Assembly (NCBI RefSeq): GCF_900129005.1 | Contig: NZ_FQUN01000006.1 | Location: forward strand, 62,001 to 126,000 | Direction: 5' to 3' | Origin: Leeuwenhoekiella marinoflava DSM 3653 | Lineage (GTDB): Bacteria > Bacteroidota > Bacteroidia > Flavobacteriales > Flavobacteriaceae | DNA: 64,000 bases | Shown here: piece after piece, positions 45,015-54,782 of the stretch | Layout: every line of letters starts with the position of its first letter | Numbering within the stretch: the first letter of the stretch is position 1 | Notes under the pieces: model-generated | What the model saw: the letters and a program-made list of their open reading frames with translations, nothing else | The model's database searches: none | Told to the model about the DNA's origin: nothing | Program-made: the position numbers and the translations under genes

Positions 45015-46175
45015 ATGAATCCGGAAATTGAACATATAATAGTGAAATTTATTTCTCGAGAAGCTACTGCTGAAGAGATGGATAAATTAGAATATTGGTT
45101 AGAATCCGATTCTAACGAAAAACAATTTCAAACCTATGTGAAATTGAAATTTGCAATCGATTATAATTTACAAGTGTTTAATGAAGATAAAGTCTATGAG
45201 AAGCATAGAAAAAACATTAAAAAAGAACGTAAAATATATCACTTAAAAAAGGTAAGTACGTTTTTAGGTTATGCAGCTGCTTTAGTACTAATTATTTTTG
45301 CGATTGAGAGTTTAGTATTTAATTATACTCAAAAACATTTAAAAGTATCTGGTAAACCACAAAATGTTGTTGAACTTCATCCTGGTGAATCTAAAGCTAT
45401 TTTAACCTTAGATGATGGCACTGAGGTGGCTTTAACAAAAGGAAGTGTCTATAAAAATAATGGTATAAATAGTAATGGAGAGCAACTTAGTTATGATAGA
45501 GAAGAAAGCTCAGAAGCTATTACATATAATTATTTAACTGTTCCTAGAGGGGGACAATTTTTTATGCAATTATCAGACGGTACGAAGGTTTGGCTGAATT
45601 CAGATTCTAAATTGAAATATCCTAAAAATTTTCATGACAATGAAGCGCGTCGAGTCGAATTATTATATGGTGAAGCTTATTTTGAAGTGTCACCTAGTAA
45701 ACTACATAACGGAAGTTTATTTGAGGTAAATAATGGAGGGAGAGTAATTCAGGTTTTAGGAACACAATTTAATCTGAAAAGCTATCAAGATGAGAAGGAA
45801 ACTTATACAACACTAGTTGAAGGAAAAATACGCTTAAGGGCTGATAATGCGGATTATAATTTAAAGCCAAATGATCAAGTAGTTTTTAATAAGGAAACAA
45901 CTTTATATAAGAAGAGAACAGTTGATGTTTACAATGAAATATCTTGGAAAGACGGAATTTTCAGCTTTGAAGATAAAAACTTAGAAGAAATTATGCAGGT
46001 TCTTTCTCGATGGTATGATATTGATATTTTATTTAAAAATGAAGAAGTAAAACAGGAAGAATTTGTAGGTGTTTTAAGTAAAAATCAAAGTATAGAACAA
46101 ATACTTGAAAGCATAAAAATCTTTGGGATTTTAAGCAGCTATGAAATACAGGGTAAAACTATCATTCTAAACTAA
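45015..46175 (+). CDS. FecR-family anti-sigma factor of the pectin locus
   Basis: The 386 residues have a cytoplasmic sigma-binding part (about 1-80, ISREATAEEMDKLEYWLESD), a membrane helix (about 84-101, FLGYAAALVLIIFAIESLVF), a FecR domain with VPRGGQFFMQLSDGTKVWLN and LLYGEAYFEV, and a C-terminal DUF4974 domain (ISWKDGIFSFEDKNLEEIMQ onwards). It would keep the divergent ECF sigma factor inactive until signalled by the STN domain of the SusC encoded 92 bases downstream. Confidence 0.9.
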   Translation: MNPEIEHIIVKFISREATAEEMDKLEYWLESDSNEKQFQTYVKLKFAIDYNLQVFNEDKVYEKHRKNIKKERKIYHLKKVSTFLGYAAALVLIIFAIESLVFNYTQKHLKVSGKPQNVVELHPGESKAILTLDDGTEVALTKGSVYKNNGINSNGEQLSYDREESSEAITYNYLTVPRGGQFFMQLSDGTKVWLNSDSKLKYPKNFHDNEARRVELLYGEAYFEVSPSKLHNGSLFEVNNGGRVIQVLGTQFNLKSYQDEKETYTTLVEGKIRLRADNADYNLKPNDQVVFNKETTLYKKRTVDVYNEISWKDGIFSFEDKNLEEIMQVLSRWYDIDILFKNEEVKQEEFVGVLSKNQSIEQILESIKIFGILSSYEIQGKTIILN

Positions 46176-46177
46176 AA

Positions 46178-46221
46178 AGGGAACGAAGCTTTGACATTTG
46201 ACGGTATCTGGCTTCGTCCCT
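46178..46221 (+). promoter_or_regulatory. Hairpin between the second fecR and susC
   Basis: AGGGAACGAAGC (46178-46189) pairs with GCTTCGTCCCT (46211-46221) with one bulged base, immediately after the fecR stop; CTACTAATTAATTA follows. Placement and sequence frame match the hairpin at 7411-7432. Confidence 0.6.
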
Positions 46222-46267
46222 CTACTAATTAATTAAACACGTATGTCTAACTAACTCATTCTTTATT

Positions 46268-49200
46268 ATGAATAAAAAAAAACAAAAGGCTGGAGCTTAT
46301 GTACTCAAGCGATCCTTACTTTTAATTATGAAAATTTTTATAATCTTTTTTTGCACGACAGTTTTTGCATTTACTTCAGAAAAATCGTTTTCTCAAAAGA
46401 AAGTACACATAGATAAAAATCAGGAGGTAACAGTTGATGGTGTATTCTCAATTATAAAACAACAAACTGACTACCGGTTCATTTATCCCAGACACTTATT
46501 CAAAAATACACCAAAAGTTCAACTTTATAAAGGTGAAATAGCAATTACTGAATTGCTTAAAATGAGTCTTCAATCCAGTAACTTGACTTATGAGGTGACT
46601 GAAGATGAAACTATTCTTGTGAAAGAGAAAGATAAAAACAAAATTCCTTTAGAAGAAATACAACAAATAGTTACTGGTATAGTCACAGATAGTAACGGAA
46701 CCCCTATGACCGGAGTTAATGTGTTGATCAAGGGAACTACGAGCGGTACGATGACAGATTTTGATGGTAAATATAGCATTGAAGCAAAATCAGGAGATAC
46801 ACTGTTGTTCTCATTTGTAGGAATGGAAACGGTTTCTAAAGTTCTTGGTGATCAGAATTCCCTTGATATTTCCTTAACTGAAAACTTGGCATCTTTGGAC
46901 GAAATCGTTGTCGTAGGCTATGGTACACAAAGAGAGAAAGATATTACAGGTGCGGTGACCTCTGTTTCAGCTAAAAACTTCAATAAAGGAGTACAGCAAA
47001 GTCCGCAACAACTTTTACAAGGTAAGATGCCTGGTGTGAATATTGCTCAAAACAGTGGTAAGCCTGGTGGATCTAATACGGTACTCATTCGTGGAGGTAC
47101 ATCATTAACAGGTTCTAATGATCCATTATATGTCATAGATGGCATACCTATTTCAACATCATCAGGAACAAGCCAAGCAAACATTAGTGGTAATGGAACT
47201 GATTTTTTTGATCAGGAACCTGTAAACCCTTTAATGACTCTAAACCCGAGTGATATAGAATCTATTAGTGTTTTAAAAGATGCATCAGCTACAGCTATTT
47301 ATGGTTCAAGAGGGGCTAATGGAGTAATCGTTATAACTACTAAAGACGGTACAGCAGGGAAGATGAATGTTTCTTTAGATATTTCTCACGGAGTATCTGT
47401 AGTTTCAAATACGCTGGAAGTACTTTCTGCAGATGAGTATAAAACAGTTATAAATGATTTAGGCCTCCCATTAGATGATGGAGGTACCTCAACTAACTGG
47501 CAAGATAAAGTTTACCGTACAGCACAAGTGCAAGATTATTACTTGTCTCTTAGCGGAGGTTCAGAGAATAGTAACTACAGAGCTTCTTTAGGTTACGGTG
47601 ATCAAGAAGGAGTAGTTATAGGCTCTAAGTTAAATCGTGCTACAGCACGTATTAATCTGGGACAAAAAATGCTGGATAAGAAATTATCTTTTGATTTAAG
47701 AGTTAATTATGGTCAGACTGTTTCTAATGCAGCCCCAGTCTCTAATACAGTAGGAAGTGAAGCAGGATCTAGTATAAACTATGAAGCTTATGTTTTTAAT
47801 CCTACGTATTCTGTATATGATGAAAATGGAAATTTTAATCACATACTTCCATATAGAGTGAATCCGCTTTCATATCCTAAGCAAGTTATTGATGAGCGCA
47901 CAACAAATCGTTTTTTAGGAAATTTCACAACAGATTATAAGATTATTGATCCACTGAGTGTGAATGTTAATCTGGGATATACAAACCAGACCATAGACAG
48001 AAACTCATACTTAAGTAAAGAAAACCCATTAGGTCAGGGTCTTGGCGGTTATGCCAATGTCCAGAAATTGAAGAGTTATAATAAACTACTAGAGACTACT
48101 TTAAAATTTGAAAAGAAATTTGGAGAACACAGTATAAATGCTCTTGCAGGATATTCTTATCAATATTTTGTAGATGAAGGATTAAGAAATGATGCTAATG
48201 GATTTCTTTCTGATGAATTTAAATGGTACGGTTTACAAGCTGCAAGTAATATAAGAACGGTATCTTCTTACAAGCAGAGCAATACATTAATATCAATGTA
48301 TACGCGTCTAAACTATGATTATGCAGGTAAGTATTTATTAACAGCTACTGTGCGTAGAGACGGTTCTAGTCGCTTTGGTAGTGGTAACGAGTGGGGTGTA
48401 TTTCCATCGGGTTCTATTGCATGGAGGATTTCAGATGAAGATTTTTTTAAATCAAATTCAATTACAGATCTCAAGTTGAGAACAAGTTATGGAGTTACTG
48501 GTAATCAAGAGATAGGAAACCTCAACTCTATAACTACTTTAGGTGCGAGCACAATGGGCTATATTGTAGGGGGACAACGCATAACTGTTGTTTTACCACA
48601 GCAATATGCAAACCCTAATTTAAAATGGGAACAAACCTCACAGTTTAATGTAGGTGTAGATTTTACTTTGTTTAAAGGTAGAGGTTATGGTACTGTAGAT
48701 TATTATAATAAAAAGACAACAGATCTTTTATTAAGGATTCCGGTTCCTACCCCTACAGCCGTAAATACGCAATTAGCTAATGTGGGTAGTGTGCGTAATC
48801 GGGGAATTGAATTGTCTCTTGGAGCTTATGTGATTGAAAAAGATGATTTTCAATGGAGGACTAATTTGATTTTTAGCCGAAATGAAAACGAAGTGCTCAG
48901 TCTATCTAATGCGCAGTATCAGGGAGATGATATTCAGGTAGGACCTTTAAGAGGGCAAGGATTAACCAGTGGGACTTTTGCTCAATTAATTAGACCAGGC
49001 TTTGAGGTAGGAACGTTTTATGGTAGAGAATTTTTAGGAATAGAAGATGGTGTGGAACAGTTTGATGCGGAACAAAAAAAGATAGGATCTGCACAACCAG
49101 ACTTCACTTTTGGTTTTAGCAACAACTTTACCTATAAGGCGTTTGATCTATCTTTCAATTTAAGAGGTTCGATAGGTAATGACGTTTACAACCTTACAGC

Positions 49201-49558
49201 TAACAACTTAGCTTATCTAAGTAACCTTCCGGGACGTAACGTTTTTCAAGAAGCTATTGACAGCGGAGTGACCCGGGATCAACCCAAACAGTATTCTTCA
49301 AGATGGATTGAGGATGCATCTTTTTTAAGATTAGATAACTTATCCTTAGGTTATAATTTTAATACAGAAAATATATTCTTTTCGAATGCTAGAGTATATC
49401 TAACGGGTCAAAATCTATTTGTAATAACAGGTTATTCTGGGCTAGATCCAGAAGTCAATTCTGAAGTTTCAGGAGGAGGTATTGCACCATTAGGTATCGA
49501 TTATTTAGCTTATCCTAAAGCTACTACAGTAACATTAGGTTTAAATCTAACATTTTAA
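46268..49558 (+). CDS. SusC-family TonB-dependent receptor with STN domain (first of the pectin locus)
   Basis: This 1096-residue outer-membrane receptor has an unusually basic N-terminus before the signal helix (KRSLLLIMKIFIIFFCTTVF), an STN domain (about 48-115, VTVDGVFSIIKQQTDYRFIY), a carboxypeptidase-like domain with VTGIVTDSNGTPMTGVNVLI, and a plug with VVGYGTQREKDITGAVTSVS and ASATAIYGSRGANGVIVITT. The barrel ends LGLNLTF. It should import pectic oligosaccharides and signal to FecR. Its SusD gene, 12 bases downstream, carries a premature stop, so the receptor may lack its lid. Confidence 0.92.
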   Translation: MNKKKQKAGAYVLKRSLLLIMKIFIIFFCTTVFAFTSEKSFSQKKVHIDKNQEVTVDGVFSIIKQQTDYRFIYPRHLFKNTPKVQLYKGEIAITELLKMSLQSSNLTYEVTEDETILVKEKDKNKIPLEEIQQIVTGIVTDSNGTPMTGVNVLIKGTTSGTMTDFDGKYSIEAKSGDTLLFSFVGMETVSKVLGDQNSLDISLTENLASLDEIVVVGYGTQREKDITGAVTSVSAKNFNKGVQQSPQQLLQGKMPGVNIAQNSGKPGGSNTVLIRGGTSLTGSNDPLYVIDGIPISTSSGTSQANISGNGTDFFDQEPVNPLMTLNPSDIESISVLKDASATAIYGSRGANGVIVITTKDGTAGKMNVSLDISHGVSVVSNTLEVLSADEYKTVINDLGLPLDDGGTSTNWQDKVYRTAQVQDYYLSLSGGSENSNYRASLGYGDQEGVVIGSKLNRATARINLGQKMLDKKLSFDLRVNYGQTVSNAAPVSNTVGSEAGSSINYEAYVFNPTYSVYDENGNFNHILPYRVNPLSYPKQVIDERTTNRFLGNFTTDYKIIDPLSVNVNLGYTNQTIDRNSYLSKENPLGQGLGGYANVQKLKSYNKLLETTLKFEKKFGEHSINALAGYSYQYFVDEGLRNDANGFLSDEFKWYGLQAASNIRTVSSYKQSNTLISMYTRLNYDYAGKYLLTATVRRDGSSRFGSGNEWGVFPSGSIAWRISDEDFFKSNSITDLKLRTSYGVTGNQEIGNLNSITTLGASTMGYIVGGQRITVVLPQQYANPNLKWEQTSQFNVGVDFTLFKGRGYGTVDYYNKKTTDLLLRIPVPTPTAVNTQLANVGSVRNRGIELSLGAYVIEKDDFQWRTNLIFSRNENEVLSLSNAQYQGDDIQVGPLRGQGLTSGTFAQLIRPGFEVGTFYGREFLGIEDGVEQFDAEQKKIGSAQPDFTFGFSNNFTYKAFDLSFNLRGSIGNDVYNLTANNLAYLSNLPGRNVFQEAIDSGVTRDQPKQYSSRWIEDASFLRLDNLSLGYNFNTENIFFSNARVYLTGQNLFVITGYSGLDPEVNSEVSGGGIAPLGIDYLAYPKATTVTLGLNLTF

Positions 49559-49570
49559 TATACAGTCAAG

Positions 49571-51088
49571 ATGAAAATAAATAAATATAAAATACTAATT
49601 TTTATGAGTTCTGTATTACTTATGCTGAGTTGTACAGATTTAGAAGAAGAAACATTTGGTAGTTTATCACCAGATAACTTTTACAATACTGAAGAGGAAG
49701 CCTTAGCCTCAGTAGTAGGAATATATCAGCAATTATCTTACGTGCAAAGTATTGGTGACCCTTGGCGAATAGCAGAGTTTGGTACTGATGAATTTATAGT
49801 ACCGGGTCGTGCAAGTGGGGGATGGTTTGACCAGAATAACATCGATATTATTAAGCATCAAGTAGAAGCAACAAATGCTACTACAGGTCGTGCCTAGAAG
49901 AATATTTTTCAAGAAATAGGTACTTCAAATGCTGTTTTAGAAAGTTTGCAGGAATCTCCTAATAGCGAAAATCTAAGTGCACTTATAGCAGAGGCTCGAG
50001 CACTTAGAGCTTATGGCTATTTTTATGCAATGGACTTTTGGGGAAATGTTCCATTAGTTACTGTAGCACGTATAGATCCAAATGAATTACCAAAAACTAC
50101 GCCTCGAGCAGAAATTTTTAACTTTATAGAGAGTGAACTTTTAAGTGCTTTAGACGATATGCCTTCTGTTAATGAGGTAAATCGTTCTGACTACTATCCA
50201 AGATTTACTAAAGAGTCCATCTACTCACTTTTAGCGATGATGTATCTCAATGCTGAAGTATATACAGGTACACCTCAATGGCAAAAGGCTGTTGATATGT
50301 GTGAGGTAGTTATAAATTCAGGAGCATTTAATCTTTCAAATCAGGTTGTTGACAATTTTGCATCTAATATTCAAGGTAGTTCTTCGGAACTTATAAGTGC
50401 ATTTACAAATGATCCTAATAATAATGCGGGTAATAATCAATTCATTTTATATGCGCAGAATGCTTTAGATCAGTTGAAATATAATTTACCATTTGTTCCT
50501 GCTAATGGTTATAGTACATATCAAGAGGCATTAGATAGATATGCTGATAATGATGCTCGAAAAGATTTGTTAGAATACGGACCTCAAACTTATTTAAATG
50601 GAGATCCTTTATTAAAGGATAATGGGGAGCAATTAGTATTAATTGCTGTGCAAGATCTAGTAAGTGCTGAAGATAATGAAGGTTATAAGGTTTTAAAGTA
50701 TACACCTATCGGTGCTAGTTTCTCCGGATACGATGCAGATAATGATTATGTGTTAACGAGATATGCAGATATATTATTGACTAAAGCAGAGGCTTTATAC
50801 AGAATAGATAATAATTCTACTATAGCATTAGACCTTGTTAATGAAGTTAGAGAACGAAGCAATGCAGGTGAGATTTTAGATTTATCATTAGATATCTTAG
50901 AAGATGAACGTGCACGAGAATTTATTTGGGAAGGGCATAGGAGAAGAGATATGATACGTTTTGAAAGTTATTTCAATGAAACGTGGGCATTTAAAACAAC
51001 TCAAACTGAAGCTTACAGAGGTATTTATCCAATTCCTCAAGAACAGATTACAGCTAATCCCAGTTTAACTCAAAATCCCGGATATTAA
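49571..51088 (+). pseudogene. SusD-family lipoprotein gene with in-frame amber codon
   Basis: One continuous frame of 505 codons encodes a SusD/RagB lipoprotein (lipobox LMLSC) but has TAG at codon 109 (49895-49897). The flanking sequence reads VEATNATTGRA, stop, KNIFQEIGTSNAVLESLQES: the place where family members normally have a Trp (pattern W..iy..i..aN..le). TGG to TAG is a single G-to-A change. Downstream family motifs are intact: LIAEARALRAYGYFYAMDFW, YADILLTKAEALYRIDNNST and AREFIWEGHRRRDMIRF. The product would be a 108-residue stub unless the codon is suppressed, or the second part is started internally (49946). A sequencing error is also possible. Confidence 0.85.
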
Positions 51089-51443
51089 ATATTTGAAAAA
51101 TATTATTGAGCGGACTTTTAAACTAAATAGAAAGTTTTTTAAAAAACCTCTTGATTTACAACTAACCTTATTTGAATCAAGGGGTTTCACATTGTTCTGT
51201 GTTTACATAATTAAATTAAAAACACTATATATGTGATTGTATATTAGATTGATATACTTATTAAAGTTAAATATTTTAACAATTATTTTTAAAACTAGAT
51301 ATATTTTCCCTAAACTTGTAGTCAATACAACTATTAGAAACTTTATTCTTAATTCCCTTTAAATTTTATAAATAGAAAATTGATTTTGGTATTTATTATT
51401 AAAAGAATACAATCGATTACACAACTAACTTAAAACTTATGCA
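51089..51443. other. Intergenic region between the two SusCD pairs
   Basis: No gene is visible. AAACCTCTTGATT (51144-51156) pairs with AATCAAGGGGTTT (51175-51187) with one wobble pair and an 18-base loop. No T tract follows on the plus strand, but one follows on the minus strand. The remaining ~250 AT-rich bases probably carry a separate promoter for the second SusCD pair. Confidence 0.5.
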
Positions 51444-54400
51444 ATGAAAATTACTTTTTTATTTGAAAGGTTAAAAAATGGTATAGGGATGCTAATTCCT
51501 ATTGCAATATTTTTGATTCCTCTAATAATGCAGTCACAAGACATGCGCACAATTACAGGATCAGTAAATTCAGAAGACGATGGGATGCCTCTACCGGGTG
51601 TCAACATTTTTATTGAGAACACAAATTATGCTGCTATTACAGACTTTGATGGTAACTTCAGTCTGGAGTTACCTGCAACTAAACAAACATTAACTGTATC
51701 TTCTGTTGGCTTTAAAACGAAATCGATTTCGGTTAATGCAAATCAAGAAACTTTAGGGATTACTTTGGCTACAGATGTTGCAGCTTTGGAAGAGGTAGTA
51801 GTAATAGGTTATGGAACATCATCTAGAAGAAATGTAACCGGTGCAATTGCTTCCATTTCAGGTGATGATGTGGCTAAAGTTCCTGTAGCAGATGCTACAC
51901 AAGCATTACAGGGTAAACTTGCTGGTGTAAATATTACTACTCAGGATGGTAGACCTGGTGCAGATGTAAAGGTTAGAATTAGAGGAGGTGGCTCAATCTC
52001 TCAAAGTAACCAGCCGCTATTTATAGTTGATGGTTTTCCGGTAAACACAATAAGTAATATTCCTGGAAATCAGATTAAAAGTATTGACGTTCTTAAAGAT
52101 GCATCTTCTACAGCAATTTATGGATCACGTGGTGCAAATGGTGTTGTTATCGTTACTACAAAAAGTGGTAGTGTAGGTAAGACACGCATAACCTATGATG
52201 GTTTTGCACAATATAGTTACATTCCTGAGTATATCCCTGTAATGAATGGTTATGATTATATCGCTTACAACTGGGCTTATGCTGATGCGATAGGTAATCA
52301 ATACTCTGATGCCTGGGAACAACTTTGGGCAATAGGCAGATATGAAGGGAGTAATAGTGAAGGAATTGACTATTATCGTGGTGTAGATAGTAAGGATTTT
52401 ACAAAAGAGTTATTCAATTCTGCGTTTACTCATAATCATAACTTCAATATTACTAGTGGGACAGAAAAGACTAAATACCTTTTAGCTTTAAACCATATAG
52501 ATCAGGAAGGAAATAAAGTGCGTTCATTTTATAAAAGAAGTAATGTTCAGTTTAAATTAGATCAAGAAATTAGTGACCGAATAGATTTTACAATTAATAC
52601 TCGTTTTGTAGAAACCAGAGAGGGTAATAATCAAGGTAATTCAAATGCATATTGGTTTAGACCTATAGGTAGCGATGATATTTTAGGAGAGTCTGATGTT
52701 ACGGTAAATACACAATTGGGAGATTATAATGCAGTATTGCAAGATTTCTACAATCCGGTGTCATTACTCAATGATACAGATAGCGATATACGTTCGCGTT
52801 CACTTGTAGCAAATACTGCGGTAAATTGGGAAATTATAGATGGTCTTACTGCAAAGACTAATTTGAGTTTAAGTGCAAACTGGTCAAGAGCAAAATACTG
52901 GGATGGTGCAATTGTAAATAACTACTTAGATACACAAGGAAATGTGCTATATAGTGGTGATGCTCGCATTAGAGCAGGTGAGGGATGGAATTTACGCTGG
53001 GTAAACACATTAAATTATGAAGTTCAGGGTCTGGGAGAAGATCATGTACTTTCTATATTAGCTGGTATGGAAATCTCTGATTCTGGTTCTGAATTTACAG
53101 ATGTGAGTGGTAATGAATTTCCGGCATCTTATGACGCAACTCGTGCCTGGGCAAATATGAATGACTTCTTGAGAAGAGATGATCAGGAAAACTTTCAGAT
53201 AGGCTCTCAAATAGGTATTCCTAATCGTCTGCAATCTTATTTTGGGAGATTCAATTATTCACTTTATGACAAATATTTATTTACAGGTACGTTTAGAGCA
53301 GATGGATCATCACGCTTTGCACCAAGTAATAGATGGGGGTATTTCCCTGCGGGGGCTTTTGCGTGGAGACTTTCAGAAGAGAATTTTTTAAAAGAAACCT
53401 CATGGTTAGATGATTTAAAATTACGTCTAGCTTACGGTGCGGTAGGTAGTGATGCTATTAGCTCTGAACTTTGGAAACAAAGTTGGGCCTCTGCTACCGG
53501 TTCTTATTCTATAAACGAAGTGATACAGCCGCTTTACAGACCAGCTTCAGATCTTATTGCAAATCCAGACTTAAAGTGGGAAACTACAATTACTAGAAAT
53601 GTTGGTTTAGATTTTACTTTATTTGATAGAAAACTATCAGGTACAGTTGAAGTATATAAAAACACTGTAAAAGATTTATTACTTGTTAGAGATGTATCTC
53701 CACTTACCGGGTTCTCTTTTACTCAAGAAAATATAGGAAGTACGAGTAACAAGGGTATTGAAATTTCTTTAAATGGAGATATCGTAACCTCAGAAAATTT
53801 CAATTTACAGGCAGGTATCAATTTCAACATTAACAGAGGTAATATAGATGAATTAGCTGAGGGAATAGACGGTCTTTATGGTTCTAACTGGGGGAGTGTA
53901 GCTCAAAACCCCAGAGAAGATTATATCTTTCAGGTAGGACAACCTGTGGGACTTATTCGCGGGTACATTCATGATGGTTGGTATACAACGGATGATTTTA
54001 ATTATGATCCGGCAAGTCAGGTATATACTCTAAAGGAAGGTGTTGCAGATTATACAAGTGGTCTTCTAGGTAATGTATACGGTACTGCAACTAATAAACC
54101 GGGTGATCAGGCAGCTTATCCTGGAGTTCAAAAGGTAAGAGATACTAACGGTGATGGAGTTATTGATGATCTTGATATAGGTATAATAGGAGATACTAAT
54201 CCTGTGCATACAGGAGGTTTCAACTTTAGTGGAAATTATAAGGCTATAGATTTTTCATTGAACTTTAACTGGAGCTACGGAAACGATCTGTATAATGTTA
54301 CACATCAGGCTGCATATTTAGGTAATAAAGAAGCTGGATTATTTAGAAACAGATTTCAGGAGTTAGCGGGGCACTATAAGATATATGATATCGTAAATGG

Positions 54401-54764
54401 TCAACTAACTAAGGTTGTAGAACCTTCTGCTTTAAAGGCATTAAATGCTAATGCAAATACGTTTTTACCTTATCCAGAAAGTGCAGTGGTGTCAACCTTT
54501 GCAATTGAGGATGGATCATTCTTGAGACTTAACAACTTGACAATAGGTTATACACTTCCTAAACCTGAAAAATTAGGTATTAACAGACTTCGTTTTTACG
54601 GTTCTATGTTTAACGTATTTACATTAACAAATTACAGTGGTTATGATCCTGAAGTAAGTGTTGATGAAACCGGAAGAAGTACTTACTACCCAACTCCTGG
54701 ATTTGATTTTCAGGCATACCCACGTCCTAGAACAATAACCTTAGGAGTCAATCTTGAATTTTAA
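51444..54764 (+). CDS. SusC-family TonB-dependent receptor (second of the pectin locus)
   Basis: This 1106-residue outer-membrane receptor has a signal peptide (about 1-32) and a carboxypeptidase-like domain immediately after it (TITGSVNSEDDGMPLPGVNI). The plug contains VVIGYGTSSRRNVTGAIASI and ASSTAIYGSRGANGVVIVTT, and the barrel ends LGVNLEF. Unlike the other two SusC proteins here it has no STN domain, so it transports without direct sigma signalling. It works with the SusD encoded 18 bases downstream and is the best candidate for the main pectic-oligosaccharide importer of the locus. Confidence 0.93.
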   Translation: MKITFLFERLKNGIGMLIPIAIFLIPLIMQSQDMRTITGSVNSEDDGMPLPGVNIFIENTNYAAITDFDGNFSLELPATKQTLTVSSVGFKTKSISVNANQETLGITLATDVAALEEVVVIGYGTSSRRNVTGAIASISGDDVAKVPVADATQALQGKLAGVNITTQDGRPGADVKVRIRGGGSISQSNQPLFIVDGFPVNTISNIPGNQIKSIDVLKDASSTAIYGSRGANGVVIVTTKSGSVGKTRITYDGFAQYSYIPEYIPVMNGYDYIAYNWAYADAIGNQYSDAWEQLWAIGRYEGSNSEGIDYYRGVDSKDFTKELFNSAFTHNHNFNITSGTEKTKYLLALNHIDQEGNKVRSFYKRSNVQFKLDQEISDRIDFTINTRFVETREGNNQGNSNAYWFRPIGSDDILGESDVTVNTQLGDYNAVLQDFYNPVSLLNDTDSDIRSRSLVANTAVNWEIIDGLTAKTNLSLSANWSRAKYWDGAIVNNYLDTQGNVLYSGDARIRAGEGWNLRWVNTLNYEVQGLGEDHVLSILAGMEISDSGSEFTDVSGNEFPASYDATRAWANMNDFLRRDDQENFQIGSQIGIPNRLQSYFGRFNYSLYDKYLFTGTFRADGSSRFAPSNRWGYFPAGAFAWRLSEENFLKETSWLDDLKLRLAYGAVGSDAISSELWKQSWASATGSYSINEVIQPLYRPASDLIANPDLKWETTITRNVGLDFTLFDRKLSGTVEVYKNTVKDLLLVRDVSPLTGFSFTQENIGSTSNKGIEISLNGDIVTSENFNLQAGINFNINRGNIDELAEGIDGLYGSNWGSVAQNPREDYIFQVGQPVGLIRGYIHDGWYTTDDFNYDPASQVYTLKEGVADYTSGLLGNVYGTATNKPGDQAAYPGVQKVRDTNGDGVIDDLDIGIIGDTNPVHTGGFNFSGNYKAIDFSLNFNWSYGNDLYNVTHQAAYLGNKEAGLFRNRFQELAGHYKIYDIVNGQLTKVVEPSALKALNANANTFLPYPESAVVSTFAIEDGSFLRLNNLTIGYTLPKPEKLGINRLRFYGSMFNVFTLTNYSGYDPEVSVDETGRSTYYPTPGFDFQAYPRPRTITLGVNLEF

Positions 54765-54782
54765 AATTTTAATCCATTGATT

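Noticed and set aside
49571-51088. Programmed readthrough or Trp recoding at TAG
   Set aside because: Other genes in the window use normal stop codons and nothing near the site suggests recoding; a point mutation or sequencing error is simpler.
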